Shown: positions 45,648 through 55,012 of the stretch, in pieces
Layout of the letters: each line of letters starts with the position of its first letter
How positions within the stretch are numbered: the stretch's first letter is position 1
Origin: Nostoc sp. FACHB-152
GTDB lineage: Bacteria; Cyanobacteriota; Cyanobacteriia; Cyanobacteriales; Nostocaceae
Length of the DNA stretch: 64,000 nt
Direction: 5' to 3'
Assembly: GCF_014697475.1 (NCBI RefSeq)
Contig: NZ_JACJRV010000010.1
Coordinates: forward strand, 1-64,000
Position numbers and translations under genes: made by a program
The notes under the pieces: generated by a model
What the model saw: the letters and a program-made list of their open reading frames with translations, nothing else
Database searches by the model: none
Told to the model about the DNA's origin: nothing

Positions 45648-47408
45648 TTAGTCATTCTTTTCTGATGGGTGCTGTTCTAAGTAAGATTCAGTGCGGGGAT
45701 ATGGCTCATCAGGATCGGCACGTAACACTGAGTTCGGGCCAGCAGATAAGATAGGGTTGGGATCGGATAAAGGTACACCTTCACTTGCCCTTTCCAAACC
45801 ATAGTCATAGGGGCCTGTAGCCAAAACTGGGGTTCCCTCAAAATTCTCAATTGCTGGTGGTGAAGTTGTCATCCACTCTAAGGTAAGGGCGCGCCAAGGA
45901 TTATTACCAGCCTTCTCGCCATACATCCAACTCCAAATCGCGTTGATGATGAAGGGGAATGTGGAAACAGCTAATAGGTAGGAACCGTAGGTGCAGATTT
46001 CATTTATTAAGGCAAACTTGGGATCGTATTGGGCAACGCGGCGGTTCATCCCCATCATTCCCAGCTTGTGCATGGGTAAGAAGGTCATGTTCAGCCCGAC
46101 AATTGTTAAGGCAAAGTGAACTTTACCCCAAGTTTCATTCATCATTCGTCCCGTCATTTTGGGGAACCAATGATAAATAGCGGCAAAAATTCCTAGTACG
46201 CTACCACCAAATAAGACATAGTGCAGGTGGGCGACGACAAAATAGGTGTCGTGAACGTGAATGTCAAAGGGTACGGACGCTAACATTACGCCGCTAATCC
46301 CGCCAATCACGAAAGTTCCAACAAAGCCGATGGCGAATAACATGGGAGTGTTGAGTTGGATTTTGCCACCCCACATCGTTGCCAACCAGCTAAAAATTTT
46401 GATCCCTGTTGGTACAGCAATGATCATCGTCATGATCATAAAGAACATCCGCAACCAACCAGGGATACCACTGGTGAACATATGGTGCGCCCAAACAATG
46501 AGTCCCAAAAAGCTAATAGCTAGGGACGAGTAGGCGATCGCTTTATAACCAAAAATCGGCTTGCGCGAATGTACAGGTATAATTTCCGAAATTGCCCCAA
46601 AGAAAGGCAAAATCATGATGTAAACGGCTGGGTGGGAGTAAAACCAGAACATATGCTGGTAAACCACAGGATCACCACCACCAGTCGGGTTAAAAAATGT
46701 TGTTCCTGCTAATAAGTCAAAAGCCAGCAAAATTAAACCTGCGGCTAAAACTGGGGTGGATACCAACACCAGTGCGGAAGTAGCAAACATTGACCAACAA
46801 AACAGAGGCATTTGATGCACTCCCATGCTGGGAATTCGCATCCTTAGCAAGGTAACCAGGAAGTTAATCGCCCCCAAAATTGACGATGTACCCAACAGCA
46901 AAACACTGATAATCCAGATAGCTTCACCCACCTGACCTGTTACCAAGCTCAGGGGAGGGTAGGAAGTCCAACCTGCATCTGGTGCATCGCCCACAGCTAA
47001 ACTAGAAACGAGCAACACACCACCAATGGGAATCATCCAGAAAGCAACAGCATTCAACCTGGGGAATGCCATATCTTTTGCCCCAATCATTAGGGGGATC
47101 AAAAAGTTAGCAAACCCGGCACCTGCTGGCACAATCCACAAGAAAATCATGATTGTAGCGTGCAGGGTAAACAGGCTGTTATATACCTCTGGAGTGACAA
47201 AATCCACTTCTGGAGTGCGTAGTTCTGTACGTACCAAATCGGCTAAGACACCGCCGATGCAGTAGAAAATGAAGGAAGTAACGAGGTATTGAATCCCAAT
47301 TACCTTGTGGTCAGTATTGAAGCTAAAGTAATCTTGCCATTTTCTTACCCCTGGCTCCTCAATCCGAGCCGGGATATTGGCAGTTTCTTGTATTTGGGCT
47401 TGTGTCAT
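45648..47408 (-). CDS. ctaD: Cytochrome c oxidase subunit I (A2 type)
   Basis: 586 aa, twelve-helix heme-copper oxidase core. Heme a/a3 and CuB histidines are in LHATIMIFLWIVPAG, YSHPAVYIMILPFFG (CuB His plus cross-linked Tyr), IVWAHHMFTSG and HDTYFVVAHLHYV. The helix VI motif reads YSHPAVY where A1 enzymes have HPEVY with a Glu, so this is an A2-type oxidase with the Tyr-Ser replacement. It reduces oxygen to water and pumps protons, using cytochrome c6 or plastocyanin as donor in cyanobacteria. Located between ctaC and ctaE. Confidence 0.97.
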   Translation of the reverse strand: MTQAQIQETANIPARIEEPGVRKWQDYFSFNTDHKVIGIQYLVTSFIFYCIGGVLADLVRTELRTPEVDFVTPEVYNSLFTLHATIMIFLWIVPAGAGFANFLIPLMIGAKDMAFPRLNAVAFWMIPIGGVLLVSSLAVGDAPDAGWTSYPPLSLVTGQVGEAIWIISVLLLGTSSILGAINFLVTLLRMRIPSMGVHQMPLFCWSMFATSALVLVSTPVLAAGLILLAFDLLAGTTFFNPTGGGDPVVYQHMFWFYSHPAVYIMILPFFGAISEIIPVHSRKPIFGYKAIAYSSLAISFLGLIVWAHHMFTSGIPGWLRMFFMIMTMIIAVPTGIKIFSWLATMWGGKIQLNTPMLFAIGFVGTFVIGGISGVMLASVPFDIHVHDTYFVVAHLHYVLFGGSVLGIFAAIYHWFPKMTGRMMNETWGKVHFALTIVGLNMTFLPMHKLGMMGMNRRVAQYDPKFALINEICTYGSYLLAVSTFPFIINAIWSWMYGEKAGNNPWRALTLEWMTTSPPAIENFEGTPVLATGPYDYGLERASEGVPLSDPNPILSAGPNSVLRADPDEPYPRTESYLEQHPSEKND

Positions 47409-47486
47409 AGGAGTTAGTTATTCAGTTATCAGTTGTCAGTGAACAGTTATCAACCTGTTTACTGATTACTTTTCACTGTTGACTGA

Positions 47487-48557
47487 CTAATGGTGAACTT
47501 GATGAAGGATTTCTGGTTGAATTCCCATGTCCTTGGTGTAAGGAGCGAGAAATTCATTTGGGGATAGGTTTGCTGGGTTGACAGCCACTGCGTTATTCAA
47601 GGTTTCATTGCTGGCAACTAGCTGTTCTTGCATCCATTTGTCAAATGCTTCTGGAGTTTCCACAATTACTTGGCTTCTCATCGCCCCGTGATAAGGGCCG
47701 CAAAGTTCAGCGCAAATTAGGGGATAGTCACCAGCTATTTTGGGTGTAAAGCGAATTTCGCTTTGTCTACCGGGGATTGCATCTTGTTTCAAGCGGAATT
47801 CTGGAACCCAAAACGCGTGGATGACATCGTTAGCTGTCATATTAATTTGCACTTCTCTGCCAATAGGAACGTGCAGTTCACCAGTAGTGATGCCTGTTTC
47901 AGGATAAGTGAAAATCCAGGCATATTGCAGACCTGTGACGTTTATTACTAATCCTGGCGGTTTGCCTGCTCTATCTGGACTGGGGCCAATAGTGGGTGCA
48001 ACACTACCTACACCAGGAGCATTACGAAGTTGGGGAATTTGGTCAGCATTGCGTACCTCAGCAGTTGCTGGGTCTTGCATAGCCTCATCAGATTTTTGTT
48101 GATTAAGGTTGGGTGCAGTATCGCTCAAGGTGGCGGCAATCGCTGATCCCGGCATTGACATCTGGCTGTGGGCAATAGGCGAGTCATGAACAGCATGGGG
48201 ATCGAAGCCACCGATGTCGTTATAAACTTCAAAGCTGTAAATAGAAATACCGATGACAATAAAGGCGGGGATCGCCGTCCAGAGAATTTCTAAAGGTACA
48301 TTACCTTCGACTGGTGGCCCGTCTTGATTATCACCAGGGCGACGGCGGTATTTAAATACACAGTAAATTAAAACACCTTCAACAATCAAAAATATACCTA
48401 CAGATACGGTCATCATTGAGTTGAATAAACCATCAACTAAGACGGCTTCATCCGAGGCGGCTGTTGGCAACAAGCCATGATTTTGACCGTACCAAAGGCT
48501 GACTAGCGTTAGGACGATGCCAATTAGTAATGTCCAGATTGAACTTGGAATTTTCAC
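47487..48557 (-). CDS. ctaC: Cytochrome c oxidase subunit II
   Basis: 356 aa. Two N-terminal membrane helices (about 8-24 and 51-67) then a periplasmic/lumenal cupredoxin domain. The CuA site is seen in VIHAFWVPEF (His) and CAELCGPYHGAM (two Cys, Glu, His, Met). A region of about 70 residues between helix 2 and the cupredoxin core (residues 118-190: Pro/Ala-rich, with DPHAVHDSPIAHSQMSMPG) is longer than in typical subunit II. First gene of ctaCDE, divergent from ctaA. Confidence 0.96.
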   Translation of the reverse strand: MKIPSSIWTLLIGIVLTLVSLWYGQNHGLLPTAASDEAVLVDGLFNSMMTVSVGIFLIVEGVLIYCVFKYRRRPGDNQDGPPVEGNVPLEILWTAIPAFIVIGISIYSFEVYNDIGGFDPHAVHDSPIAHSQMSMPGSAIAATLSDTAPNLNQQKSDEAMQDPATAEVRNADQIPQLRNAPGVGSVAPTIGPSPDRAGKPPGLVINVTGLQYAWIFTYPETGITTGELHVPIGREVQINMTANDVIHAFWVPEFRLKQDAIPGRQSEIRFTPKIAGDYPLICAELCGPYHGAMRSQVIVETPEAFDKWMQEQLVASNETLNNAVAVNPANLSPNEFLAPYTKDMGIQPEILHQVHH

Positions 48558-48958
48558 GGCTTACTTAAAATAATTGACTACGTTTTCTCAAAGCTGCTCA
48601 CTTACTAAGGTAGTCTAGGCCATTAAAGATAGAGCTAAATGGTCTGAAATTTTTATTAATTTTTTCGACCACTTTACTAATTATGAGTACAAGAGATTTA
48701 TTAGATACTGCCAGGGATAGATGCTAGTGACAGGAAAAATTTAAGAAAAAATTTAGGATAGGAAATTATTTCGCAATTATCTACTTTCACATCTTGAAAA
48801 ATACCTAAAGCTTCAGGCTAAAAGCATCTGGAGTGATTCAAAGTGTAAGTAAAAGCCCATCTTAAACCTGGCATATACGCTAGGGTGGAGATGAGTTGGT
48901 ACTGAAAAATTCCAAATATTAAGAAAGCTACTAGCAAGAGTGGCAAAAGGTATCGTTC
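48558..48958. other. Divergent promoter region between ctaC and ctaA
   Basis: 401 bp between two divergent transcription units of one oxidase system. AT-rich with no gene. I could not place a firm promoter or regulator site. Confidence 0.5.
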
Positions 48959-49942
48959 ATGAACGAATTTGTCCTAAAACAACAAAATGAAACGGCAGTG
49001 GAGCAGCAAAAGCCAAAGGAAATGATTCGTCGCTTGGTGTGGAGAATGTGTATAGCTACCTTGATTTTGATGGCTATAGGCTCTGCCACCCGCGTGATGA
49101 ATGCTGGGCTTGCTTGCCCAGACTGGCCGTTATGCTATGGGGAACTAGTACCAGCCAAACAAATGAATCTCCAAGTGTTTTTGGAGTGGTTTCACCGCTT
49201 GGATGCAGGCTTGATTGGGGTGAGCGCGATCGCACTGTCTGGTCTATCTTGGTGGCATCGGCGTTCCTTACCTGTCTGGCTCCCTTGGGCGGCAACATTT
49301 GCCCTGTTTTTAATCTTGTTTCAAGGCATCTTGGGCGGACTCACCGTTACCGAGCTATTGCGGTTTGATATCGTCACCGCTCACTTGGGAACAGCACTGT
49401 TGTTTTTCACTACCCTGTTAGTGGTCGGGACGGCACTGACTCCATATCAGGGAACTGGCAATGTCGGCAAGTTACCTTGGATAGGTTTAATAGCTGCGGT
49501 TTTGGTGTATGTACAAAGTCTCCTGGGTGCTGTAGTCGGCTCTCGTTGGGCGTTACACCAATGCTTTGGTGCGGCTGAACAGTGCAATGTGATGTATGCC
49601 CATATTTTTGGCTTAGTACCACCCACTGTGGCAACCTTAGGGGTAGTTGTAATAGCCTGGCGGACTCCAGCCCTACATCCTGCTTTGCGACGACTAGCAA
49701 ATATGGCTGGTGGTTTGTTGATTTTACAAATCCTGTTGGGAGTTGCTACTTTTCGTTTGCATCTGCAAGTCGAGCCTTTGACAGTTTCGCACCAAGCGAT
49801 AGGTGCGGCTTTGCTTGGTACTTTGGTAGGTTTTACGGTTCTAGCATGGCGTGACTGGGCAGCTAGTCGTGAGATTAACTCTTTGGCTGTAAATTTCGCT
49901 ACAAATGCGATCAATACTCCTGCTAGTGGCTCGAATTCATAA
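48959..49942 (+). CDS. ctaA: Heme A synthase
   Basis: 327 aa, eight-helix membrane enzyme (COX15/CtaA family) that oxidises heme O to heme A. Conserved WFHRLDAGLIG, RFDIVTAHLGTALLFF and VSHQAIGAALLGTL supply the heme-binding histidines. The ACPDWPLCYG Cys pair and CFGAAEQC pair near residues 190-210 are typical of the group with redox cysteines. Supplies heme A to the divergent ctaCDE oxidase; ctaB follows. Confidence 0.95.
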   Translation: MNEFVLKQQNETAVEQQKPKEMIRRLVWRMCIATLILMAIGSATRVMNAGLACPDWPLCYGELVPAKQMNLQVFLEWFHRLDAGLIGVSAIALSGLSWWHRRSLPVWLPWAATFALFLILFQGILGGLTVTELLRFDIVTAHLGTALLFFTTLLVVGTALTPYQGTGNVGKLPWIGLIAAVLVYVQSLLGAVVGSRWALHQCFGAAEQCNVMYAHIFGLVPPTVATLGVVVIAWRTPALHPALRRLANMAGGLLILQILLGVATFRLHLQVEPLTVSHQAIGAALLGTLVGFTVLAWRDWAASREINSLAVNFATNAINTPASGSNS

Positions 49943-50211
49943 CCAAAGTGATGCGATCGCTACGATTACTAAATGACTAATGGTGATCATAAATTAGCCA
50001 TTAGTCATGTAGTAATTAACCCCAGTTGCCATCACATAGTAGTGCTGAAAGTCTACCTATCCTAGCCTCTGTCTCAGTTTCTCAAACATTAGTAACTTAC
50101 TCTTCAAACAGAGAAACGGCAAGGTTAAATAAAGACTCTAACCCAAGTAAAAGCAGCCTGTGTGCAGAAGACTGCATATAAATTATTGACAAGTAAGGAA
50201 ATAGAACCAAG

Positions 50212-51165
50212 ATGATTGAGACTAATGTCTCTCGCCACCACCAAACCTTCCTCCAGGTAGTTCAAAGCTATTACCAGCTAACCAAACCACGCATCATCCC
50301 GTTGCTATTAATTACCACGGCTGGGAGTATGTGGGTTGCAGCGAAAGGACAAGTAGACCCATTACTGTTATTAGTTACTCTCACTGGTGGCACTTTAGCG
50401 GCTGCTAGCGCGCAAACAATTAATTGTATCTATGACAGAGATATTGATTACGACATGGAACGGACACGCCACCGTCCGATGCCTTCAGGGAGAGTACAAC
50501 CACGGGATGCACTGATTTTTGCAATTACATTAGCGGTGTTATCTTTTACCTTATTAACAGCGTTTGCTAATTTATTAGCAGCTTGTCTGGCGTTCTCTGG
50601 CATTGTTTTTTATGTATTGGTTTACACCCATTGGTTAAAACGCCACAGTACCCAAAACATTGTGATTGGGGGCGCGGCTGGGGCAATTCCGGCATTAGTG
50701 GGCTGGGCAGCTGTGACAGATACTTTAAGCTGGGCGGCATGGTTGATTTTTGCGATCGTCTTTTTGTGGACACCGCCGCATTTCTGGGCGTTGGCACTGA
50801 TGATTCGTGATGATTATGCCAAAGTGGGTATACCCATGCTGCCAGTAATTGCAGGTGCTGAAGTTACAGTCAAGCAAATTTGGTATTACACCCTAGTAAC
50901 AGTCTTCGCAACGCTATTATTGTTTTATCCCTTGCACGCTAGCGGTATTGTTTATGCTGCGATCGCGGCTGGTTTAGGTGGATTATTTATCCGTAAGTCT
51001 TGGTGTTTGTTACAGCAGCCAGAAGACCGCACTGTAGCCAAAGAATTGTTTCTTTACTCCATTTCTTACATGATGCTGTTATGTTTAGCTATGGTGATTG
51101 ATAGTCTGCCCATTACCCATCGTTTGGTGAGTACACTCATCGCGCAGCTACACTTATTTAGCTAA
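50212..51165 (+). CDS. ctaB: Protoheme IX farnesyltransferase (heme O synthase)
   Basis: 317 aa membrane prenyltransferase of the UbiA superfamily. Diphosphate/Mg motif [15 protein letters not shown] (first Asp-rich motif), the second [12 protein letters not shown], and [21 protein letters not shown]. It adds a farnesyl tail to protoheme to give heme O, the CtaA substrate. 269 bp downstream of ctaA on the same strand, likely the same operon. Ends at a strong hairpin terminator. Confidence 0.96.
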   Translation: MIETNVSRHHQTFLQVVQSYYQLTKPRIIPLLLITTAGSMWVAAKGQVDPLLLLVTLTGGTLAAASAQTINCIYDRDIDYDMERTRHRPMPSGRVQPRDALIFAITLAVLSFTLLTAFANLLAACLAFSGIVFYVLVYTHWLKRHSTQNIVIGGAAGAIPALVGWAAVTDTLSWAAWLIFAIVFLWTPPHFWALALMIRDDYAKVGIPMLPVIAGAEVTVKQIWYYTLVTVFATLLLFYPLHASGIVYAAIAAGLGGLFIRKSWCLLQQPEDRTVAKELFLYSISYMMLLCLAMVIDSLPITHRLVSTLIAQLHLFS

Positions 51166-51202
51166 AGCATTGTATCTTTGTCCATTACTTAAGAATAACC
51201 AT

Positions 51203-51240
51203 AAAGGTGTTTGAGCAAAACTCAAACACCTTTATTATTT
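51203..51240 (+). terminator. Intrinsic terminator after ctaB
   Basis: Stem AAAGGTGTTTGAG / CTCAAACACCTTT with a 4-nt loop, ending in TATTATTT. Confidence 0.9.
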
Positions 51241-51295
51241 CGTGAATTTCAAAATCACAGACTTCTTACAGAATATGGCTTGTAAATTAGGGATA

Positions 51296-51324
51296 GTAGA
51301 GACTTAGCAATGCTACGTCTCTAC
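51296..51324. repeat. Degenerate 29-bp palindrome (GTAGAGAC family)
   Basis: GTAGAGAC arms with a small internal mismatch and AGCA/TGCT inner stem. Third member of the family seen at 1985 and 34484. Confidence 0.7.
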
Positions 51325-51365
51325 ATACCAATTTATGCATTCTAATTTTTATACACAAATCAAAT

Positions 51366-53624
51366 ATGAAATTGCTATTTGGAAAATTCCGATTTTTAGT
51401 ATTTTTTCTAACCAGTATTTTTATATTTTTCTGCTTCCTGACTCCAGGGCTAGCACTGTTAACGCGACAGTATTACCCCAAACCTATATCTTCTGATTAC
51501 CATGTACAAAGAAAGAAGATTGATATTCCCTCTATGACAGCAGCAAAACAATTTACCTACCCAGCTACCCAAAAAAGCGAACAAGTAGATAATTATCATG
51601 GTACGAAAGTAGCAGATCCTTACCGTTGGTTGGAAAATCCAGACTCAGAAGAAACTAAAGCTTGGATTGAAGCAGAAAATAAGATTACCTTTGGCTTTTT
51701 AAACGAAATTCCTGCTAGAGACAAACTGAAACAACGCTTAACTAAACTTTGGGATTACGAAAAGTATGGTATCCCGTTTAAAGAAGGCGAATCTCTGCGA
51801 GAAGGTTCCACCGAACGCTACTTTTATTTCAAAAATGACGGGCTGCAAAATCAAAGTGTTCTTTACACATTAAAAACCCTCGACGCGGAACCAAAAGTTT
51901 TACTTGATCCGAATAAACTTTCTGCCGATGGTACTGTTGCTTTGTCAGGTTTATCTATTAGTGATGATGGGAAACGTTTAGCTTACGGTCTTTCTACTTC
52001 TGGTTCTGATTGGCAAGAATGGAAAGTCCGTGACGTAGAAACAGGTAAGGATTTAGAAGACAATTTAAAATGGATTAAATTTTCTGGCGCATCGTGGACA
52101 ACTGATAACAAAGGATTTTTCTACAGCCGTTATGAAGAGCCTAATTCTAAAACTAAATTAGAAGATGTCAACTACTATCAAAAGCTTTACTATCACAAAT
52201 TAGGAACACCGCAATCTGAAGACATTTTAATTTATCACCGATCTGACGAGAAAGAATGGGGATTTAGCGGTGATGTGACAGAAGATGGACGTTATTTAAT
52301 AATTTCAGTTTGGTTAGGAACTGACACGAGAAATTTAGTATTTTACAAAGATTTAACTGACCCTCAGGCTGAAGTTATTGAACTCATTAATGAGTTTGAG
52401 GCAAATTATAGCTTTATTGATCATGATGATAGCGTTTTCTATTTCCGCACAGATTTAGATGCACCACGCGGTAAATTAATTGCCATTGATACTACAAACC
52501 CTGCTAAGTCAGCATGGCAGGAAATTATTCCCCAATCGGAAGCAACTCTAGAAAGCGTTAGTATTCTGAATAATCAGTTTGTAGCTGACTATTTGCAAGA
52601 TGCGCGATCGCAAATCAAAATTTTTGACCTTAAAGGTGCATTTGTGCGCGAGGTGGAATTACCTGGAGTCGGTTCCGCAGGTGGCTTTGGTGGTAAGCGT
52701 CATGATACAGAAACTTTTTATAGTTTCACTAGTTTTACTACACCCGGAACGATTTATCGCTACGACATGGTGACAGGAAAAAGCGAACTTTTCCGACAAC
52801 CAAAAGTAGACTTTAATCCTGATGATTACGAAACGAAGCAAGTATTTTACAGTAGTAAAGATGGTACAAAAGTGCCAATGTTTATTACTCACAAAAAAGG
52901 TATTAAGTTAGATGGGAATAATCCAACTTATCTTTATAGTTATGGTGGGTTTAATATTTCACTGACTCCGACTTTTTCTGTGAGTATGTTGGTGTGGATG
53001 GAGATGGGTGGCGTTTACGCTATGCCAAATATTCGTGGTGGCGGAGAATATGGCGAAGAATGGCATCAAGCAGGGATGAAAGAGAAAAAGCAGAATGTGT
53101 TTGATGACTTTATTGCGGCGGCTGAGTGGCTGATTGCGAATAAGTATACAAAACCTGCGAAACTAGCGATCGCAGGTGGTAGTAACGGTGGTTTATTGGT
53201 GGGTGCTTGTATGACACAACGCCCTGATTTATTTGGTGCAGCTTTACCAGCCGTCGGCGTAATGGATATGTTACGCTTCCACAAATTTACTATCGGTTGG
53301 GCTTGGACTGCGGAGTATGGTTCGCCTGATAATGCTGAAGATTTCAAAACGCTTTATGCTTATTCACCGTTGCACAATCTGAAAGCAAATACAGCTTATC
53401 CTGCCACATTAATTACTACAGCAGATCACGACGATCGCGTTGTACCTGCTCATAGTTTCAAATTTGCGGCGGCTTTGCAAGCTGCACATCAAGGTGATGC
53501 GCCAGTGTTAATTAGAATTGAGACGAAGGCGGGACATGGTGCTGGTAAACCAACTACTAAGATAATTGAAGAAGCGGCGGATAAATGGGCGTTTTTGGTA
53601 AAGGTTTTAGATATTAAAGTTTAA
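51366..53624 (+). CDS. Prolyl oligopeptidase (S9A)
   Basis: 752 aa. An N-terminal hydrophobic stretch (about 12-33, FLVFFLTSIFIFFCFLTPGLAL) acts as a signal or anchor; an internal start at 51534 would give a cytosolic form. Beta-propeller domain (about 120-470) then alpha/beta-hydrolase catalytic domain. Triad: S606 (GGSNGG), Asp in DHDDRVVPAHS near 690, His in KAGHGAGKP near 729. Cleaves short peptides after proline. Ends at a terminator at 53647. Confidence 0.92.
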   Translation: MKLLFGKFRFLVFFLTSIFIFFCFLTPGLALLTRQYYPKPISSDYHVQRKKIDIPSMTAAKQFTYPATQKSEQVDNYHGTKVADPYRWLENPDSEETKAWIEAENKITFGFLNEIPARDKLKQRLTKLWDYEKYGIPFKEGESLREGSTERYFYFKNDGLQNQSVLYTLKTLDAEPKVLLDPNKLSADGTVALSGLSISDDGKRLAYGLSTSGSDWQEWKVRDVETGKDLEDNLKWIKFSGASWTTDNKGFFYSRYEEPNSKTKLEDVNYYQKLYYHKLGTPQSEDILIYHRSDEKEWGFSGDVTEDGRYLIISVWLGTDTRNLVFYKDLTDPQAEVIELINEFEANYSFIDHDDSVFYFRTDLDAPRGKLIAIDTTNPAKSAWQEIIPQSEATLESVSILNNQFVADYLQDARSQIKIFDLKGAFVREVELPGVGSAGGFGGKRHDTETFYSFTSFTTPGTIYRYDMVTGKSELFRQPKVDFNPDDYETKQVFYSSKDGTKVPMFITHKKGIKLDGNNPTYLYSYGGFNISLTPTFSVSMLVWMEMGGVYAMPNIRGGGEYGEEWHQAGMKEKKQNVFDDFIAAAEWLIANKYTKPAKLAIAGGSNGGLLVGACMTQRPDLFGAALPAVGVMDMLRFHKFTIGWAWTAEYGSPDNAEDFKTLYAYSPLHNLKANTAYPATLITTADHDDRVVPAHSFKFAAALQAAHQGDAPVLIRIETKAGHGAGKPTTKIIEEAADKWAFLVKVLDIKV

Positions 53625-53646
53625 ACGCGGAGGGGTGCGGAGTTTT

Positions 53647-53679
53647 AAGGTGTGTTAATGCGATAGGTTAACGCACCTT
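53647..53679 (+). terminator. Terminator after prolyl oligopeptidase
   Basis: Stem AAGGTGTGTTAA / TTAACGCACCTT (one G-U pair), followed by TTATTT. Confidence 0.75.
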
Positions 53680-53705
53680 TTATTTAAAGAATTGAGCGAT
53701 AGTTT

Positions 53706-54527
53706 ATGAACTACTTAGATGAAGTCAAAAAGTATTATTCTCAAGATTTAGAACAGAGAAAAAACTGGTATTTTCCCGTAGCAGATGCTTATAACAAAGG
53801 AAGACCACGCTACAGCAAAGAATTAATCAATCGTGTTGTAGAGTTAGCACATCTGACTAAGGTAGACAATATTTTAGAAGTAGGTTGCGGCCCCGGAAAT
53901 GCAACTATTTCATTTGCGTCAATGGGTTTTACGATGCTTTGTCTTGAGCCGAATCAAGCATTTTGTCATTTAGCACGACAAAATTGTGCATCATATCTAA
54001 ACGTTGAAATTCAGCAAACTTCCTTTGAAGAATGGCAGGTAGAACCTGAGAAATTTGATGCTGTTTTAGCAGCTAATTCTTTTCATTGGATTTCACCTGA
54101 AGTTAAATATATCAAAGCCGCAGCAGCGTTAAAAGATGACGGATATTTAATTTTGCTGTGGAACATGACACCTCAACCTCAGTATGATGTCTACCAAGCT
54201 TTGTCTGAAGTCTATCAGGCTTATGCACCATCGTTAGCGAGGTATGAAGATAGAGAGTTTCAAGAAAATGTGATTAATGCTTTGGGAACAAATATTATTG
54301 ATTCAGGTATATTTAGGGATTTAGTAACTGAATTAGTTCCCTGTGAACTTACCTATAATATCGATAATTATTTGTCCTTTTTAGATAGTGGTTCGCCTTA
54401 TCTAAAATTAGACCCAGAGATAAAGAATTTATTGTTTACTGGATTACGTGAAAAAATAGAGCAGAACTATGGAGGAATTATTCAAACCTCTTACTTAAGT
54501 GCTTGTCACATCGCACGAAAATGTTAG
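53706..54527 (+). CDS. SAM-dependent methyltransferase, class I
   Basis: 273 aa. SAM motif I is ILEVGCGPGNATISFA near residue 60, motif II LCLEPNQAF, and motif III/post region FDAVLAANSFHWISPE. The HWISPE segment is typical of small-molecule/tRNA-like (YcgJ/UbiE-like) methyltransferases. The N-terminal 45 residues carry a YNKGRPRYSKEL region seen in this group. Substrate unknown. Single gene. Confidence 0.82.
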   Translation: MNYLDEVKKYYSQDLEQRKNWYFPVADAYNKGRPRYSKELINRVVELAHLTKVDNILEVGCGPGNATISFASMGFTMLCLEPNQAFCHLARQNCASYLNVEIQQTSFEEWQVEPEKFDAVLAANSFHWISPEVKYIKAAAALKDDGYLILLWNMTPQPQYDVYQALSEVYQAYAPSLARYEDREFQENVINALGTNIIDSGIFRDLVTELVPCELTYNIDNYLSFLDSGSPYLKLDPEIKNLLFTGLREKIEQNYGGIIQTSYLSACHIARKC

Positions 54528-54640
54528 ATGAATTACGGGTAATATGATAGCGATCGCCAGCCTGATTCGATAGTAGAGTAGCACAGGCAGTATCATGAGG
54601 CTTATTCACTATTCAGCAAATAAGCCTAAATCATCTCAAA

Positions 54641-54925
54641 TTAAGCTTCGACTTTTACGCCTCGCCAAAAAGCTACGTAGCCTTCAATATTTTTAGCTTT
54701 TTCCTTAGCACTAGGATAGTACCAAGCAGCGTCTTTATTAACTTGTCCATCTACTTCGATGCTGTAGTAACTAGCAACGCCTTTCCACGGACAAGTGGTA
54801 TGAGTACCGCTTTCTTGAAAATACTGCTTATTAATTGCTTCGGGAGGAAAATAATGATTGCCTTCCACAACTACAGTATTATCGCTTTCGGCTAAAGTTG
54901 CACCGTTCCAAATTGCTTTAGGCAT
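54641..54925 (-). CDS. DUF427 protein
   Basis: 94 aa from the ATG at 54925 (MPKAIWNGATLAESD); the frame is open to 54973, but the extra residues are not family-like. The DUF427 fold is a small beta-tent with the conserved NHYFPPEAI, TTCPWKGVASYYSIEV and WYYPSAKE segments. Family members are widespread and their biochemical role is not firmly known. Confidence 0.9.
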   Translation of the reverse strand: MPKAIWNGATLAESDNTVVVEGNHYFPPEAINKQYFQESGTHTTCPWKGVASYYSIEVDGQVNKDAAWYYPSAKEKAKNIEGYVAFWRGVKVEA

Positions 54926-55012
54926 AAGTGATTTTACGAGTAAACTATACACATAATATTTTGACACTATCAACGCTGATAGTACTTCGGATGATTCTAA
55001 ATTAACTTAGCT

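Noticed and set aside
49447-49914. 155-codon open frame antisense to ctaA
   Set aside because: Antisense to a clear membrane protein gene; composition is a mirror of hydrophobic codons, with no domain or start signal.
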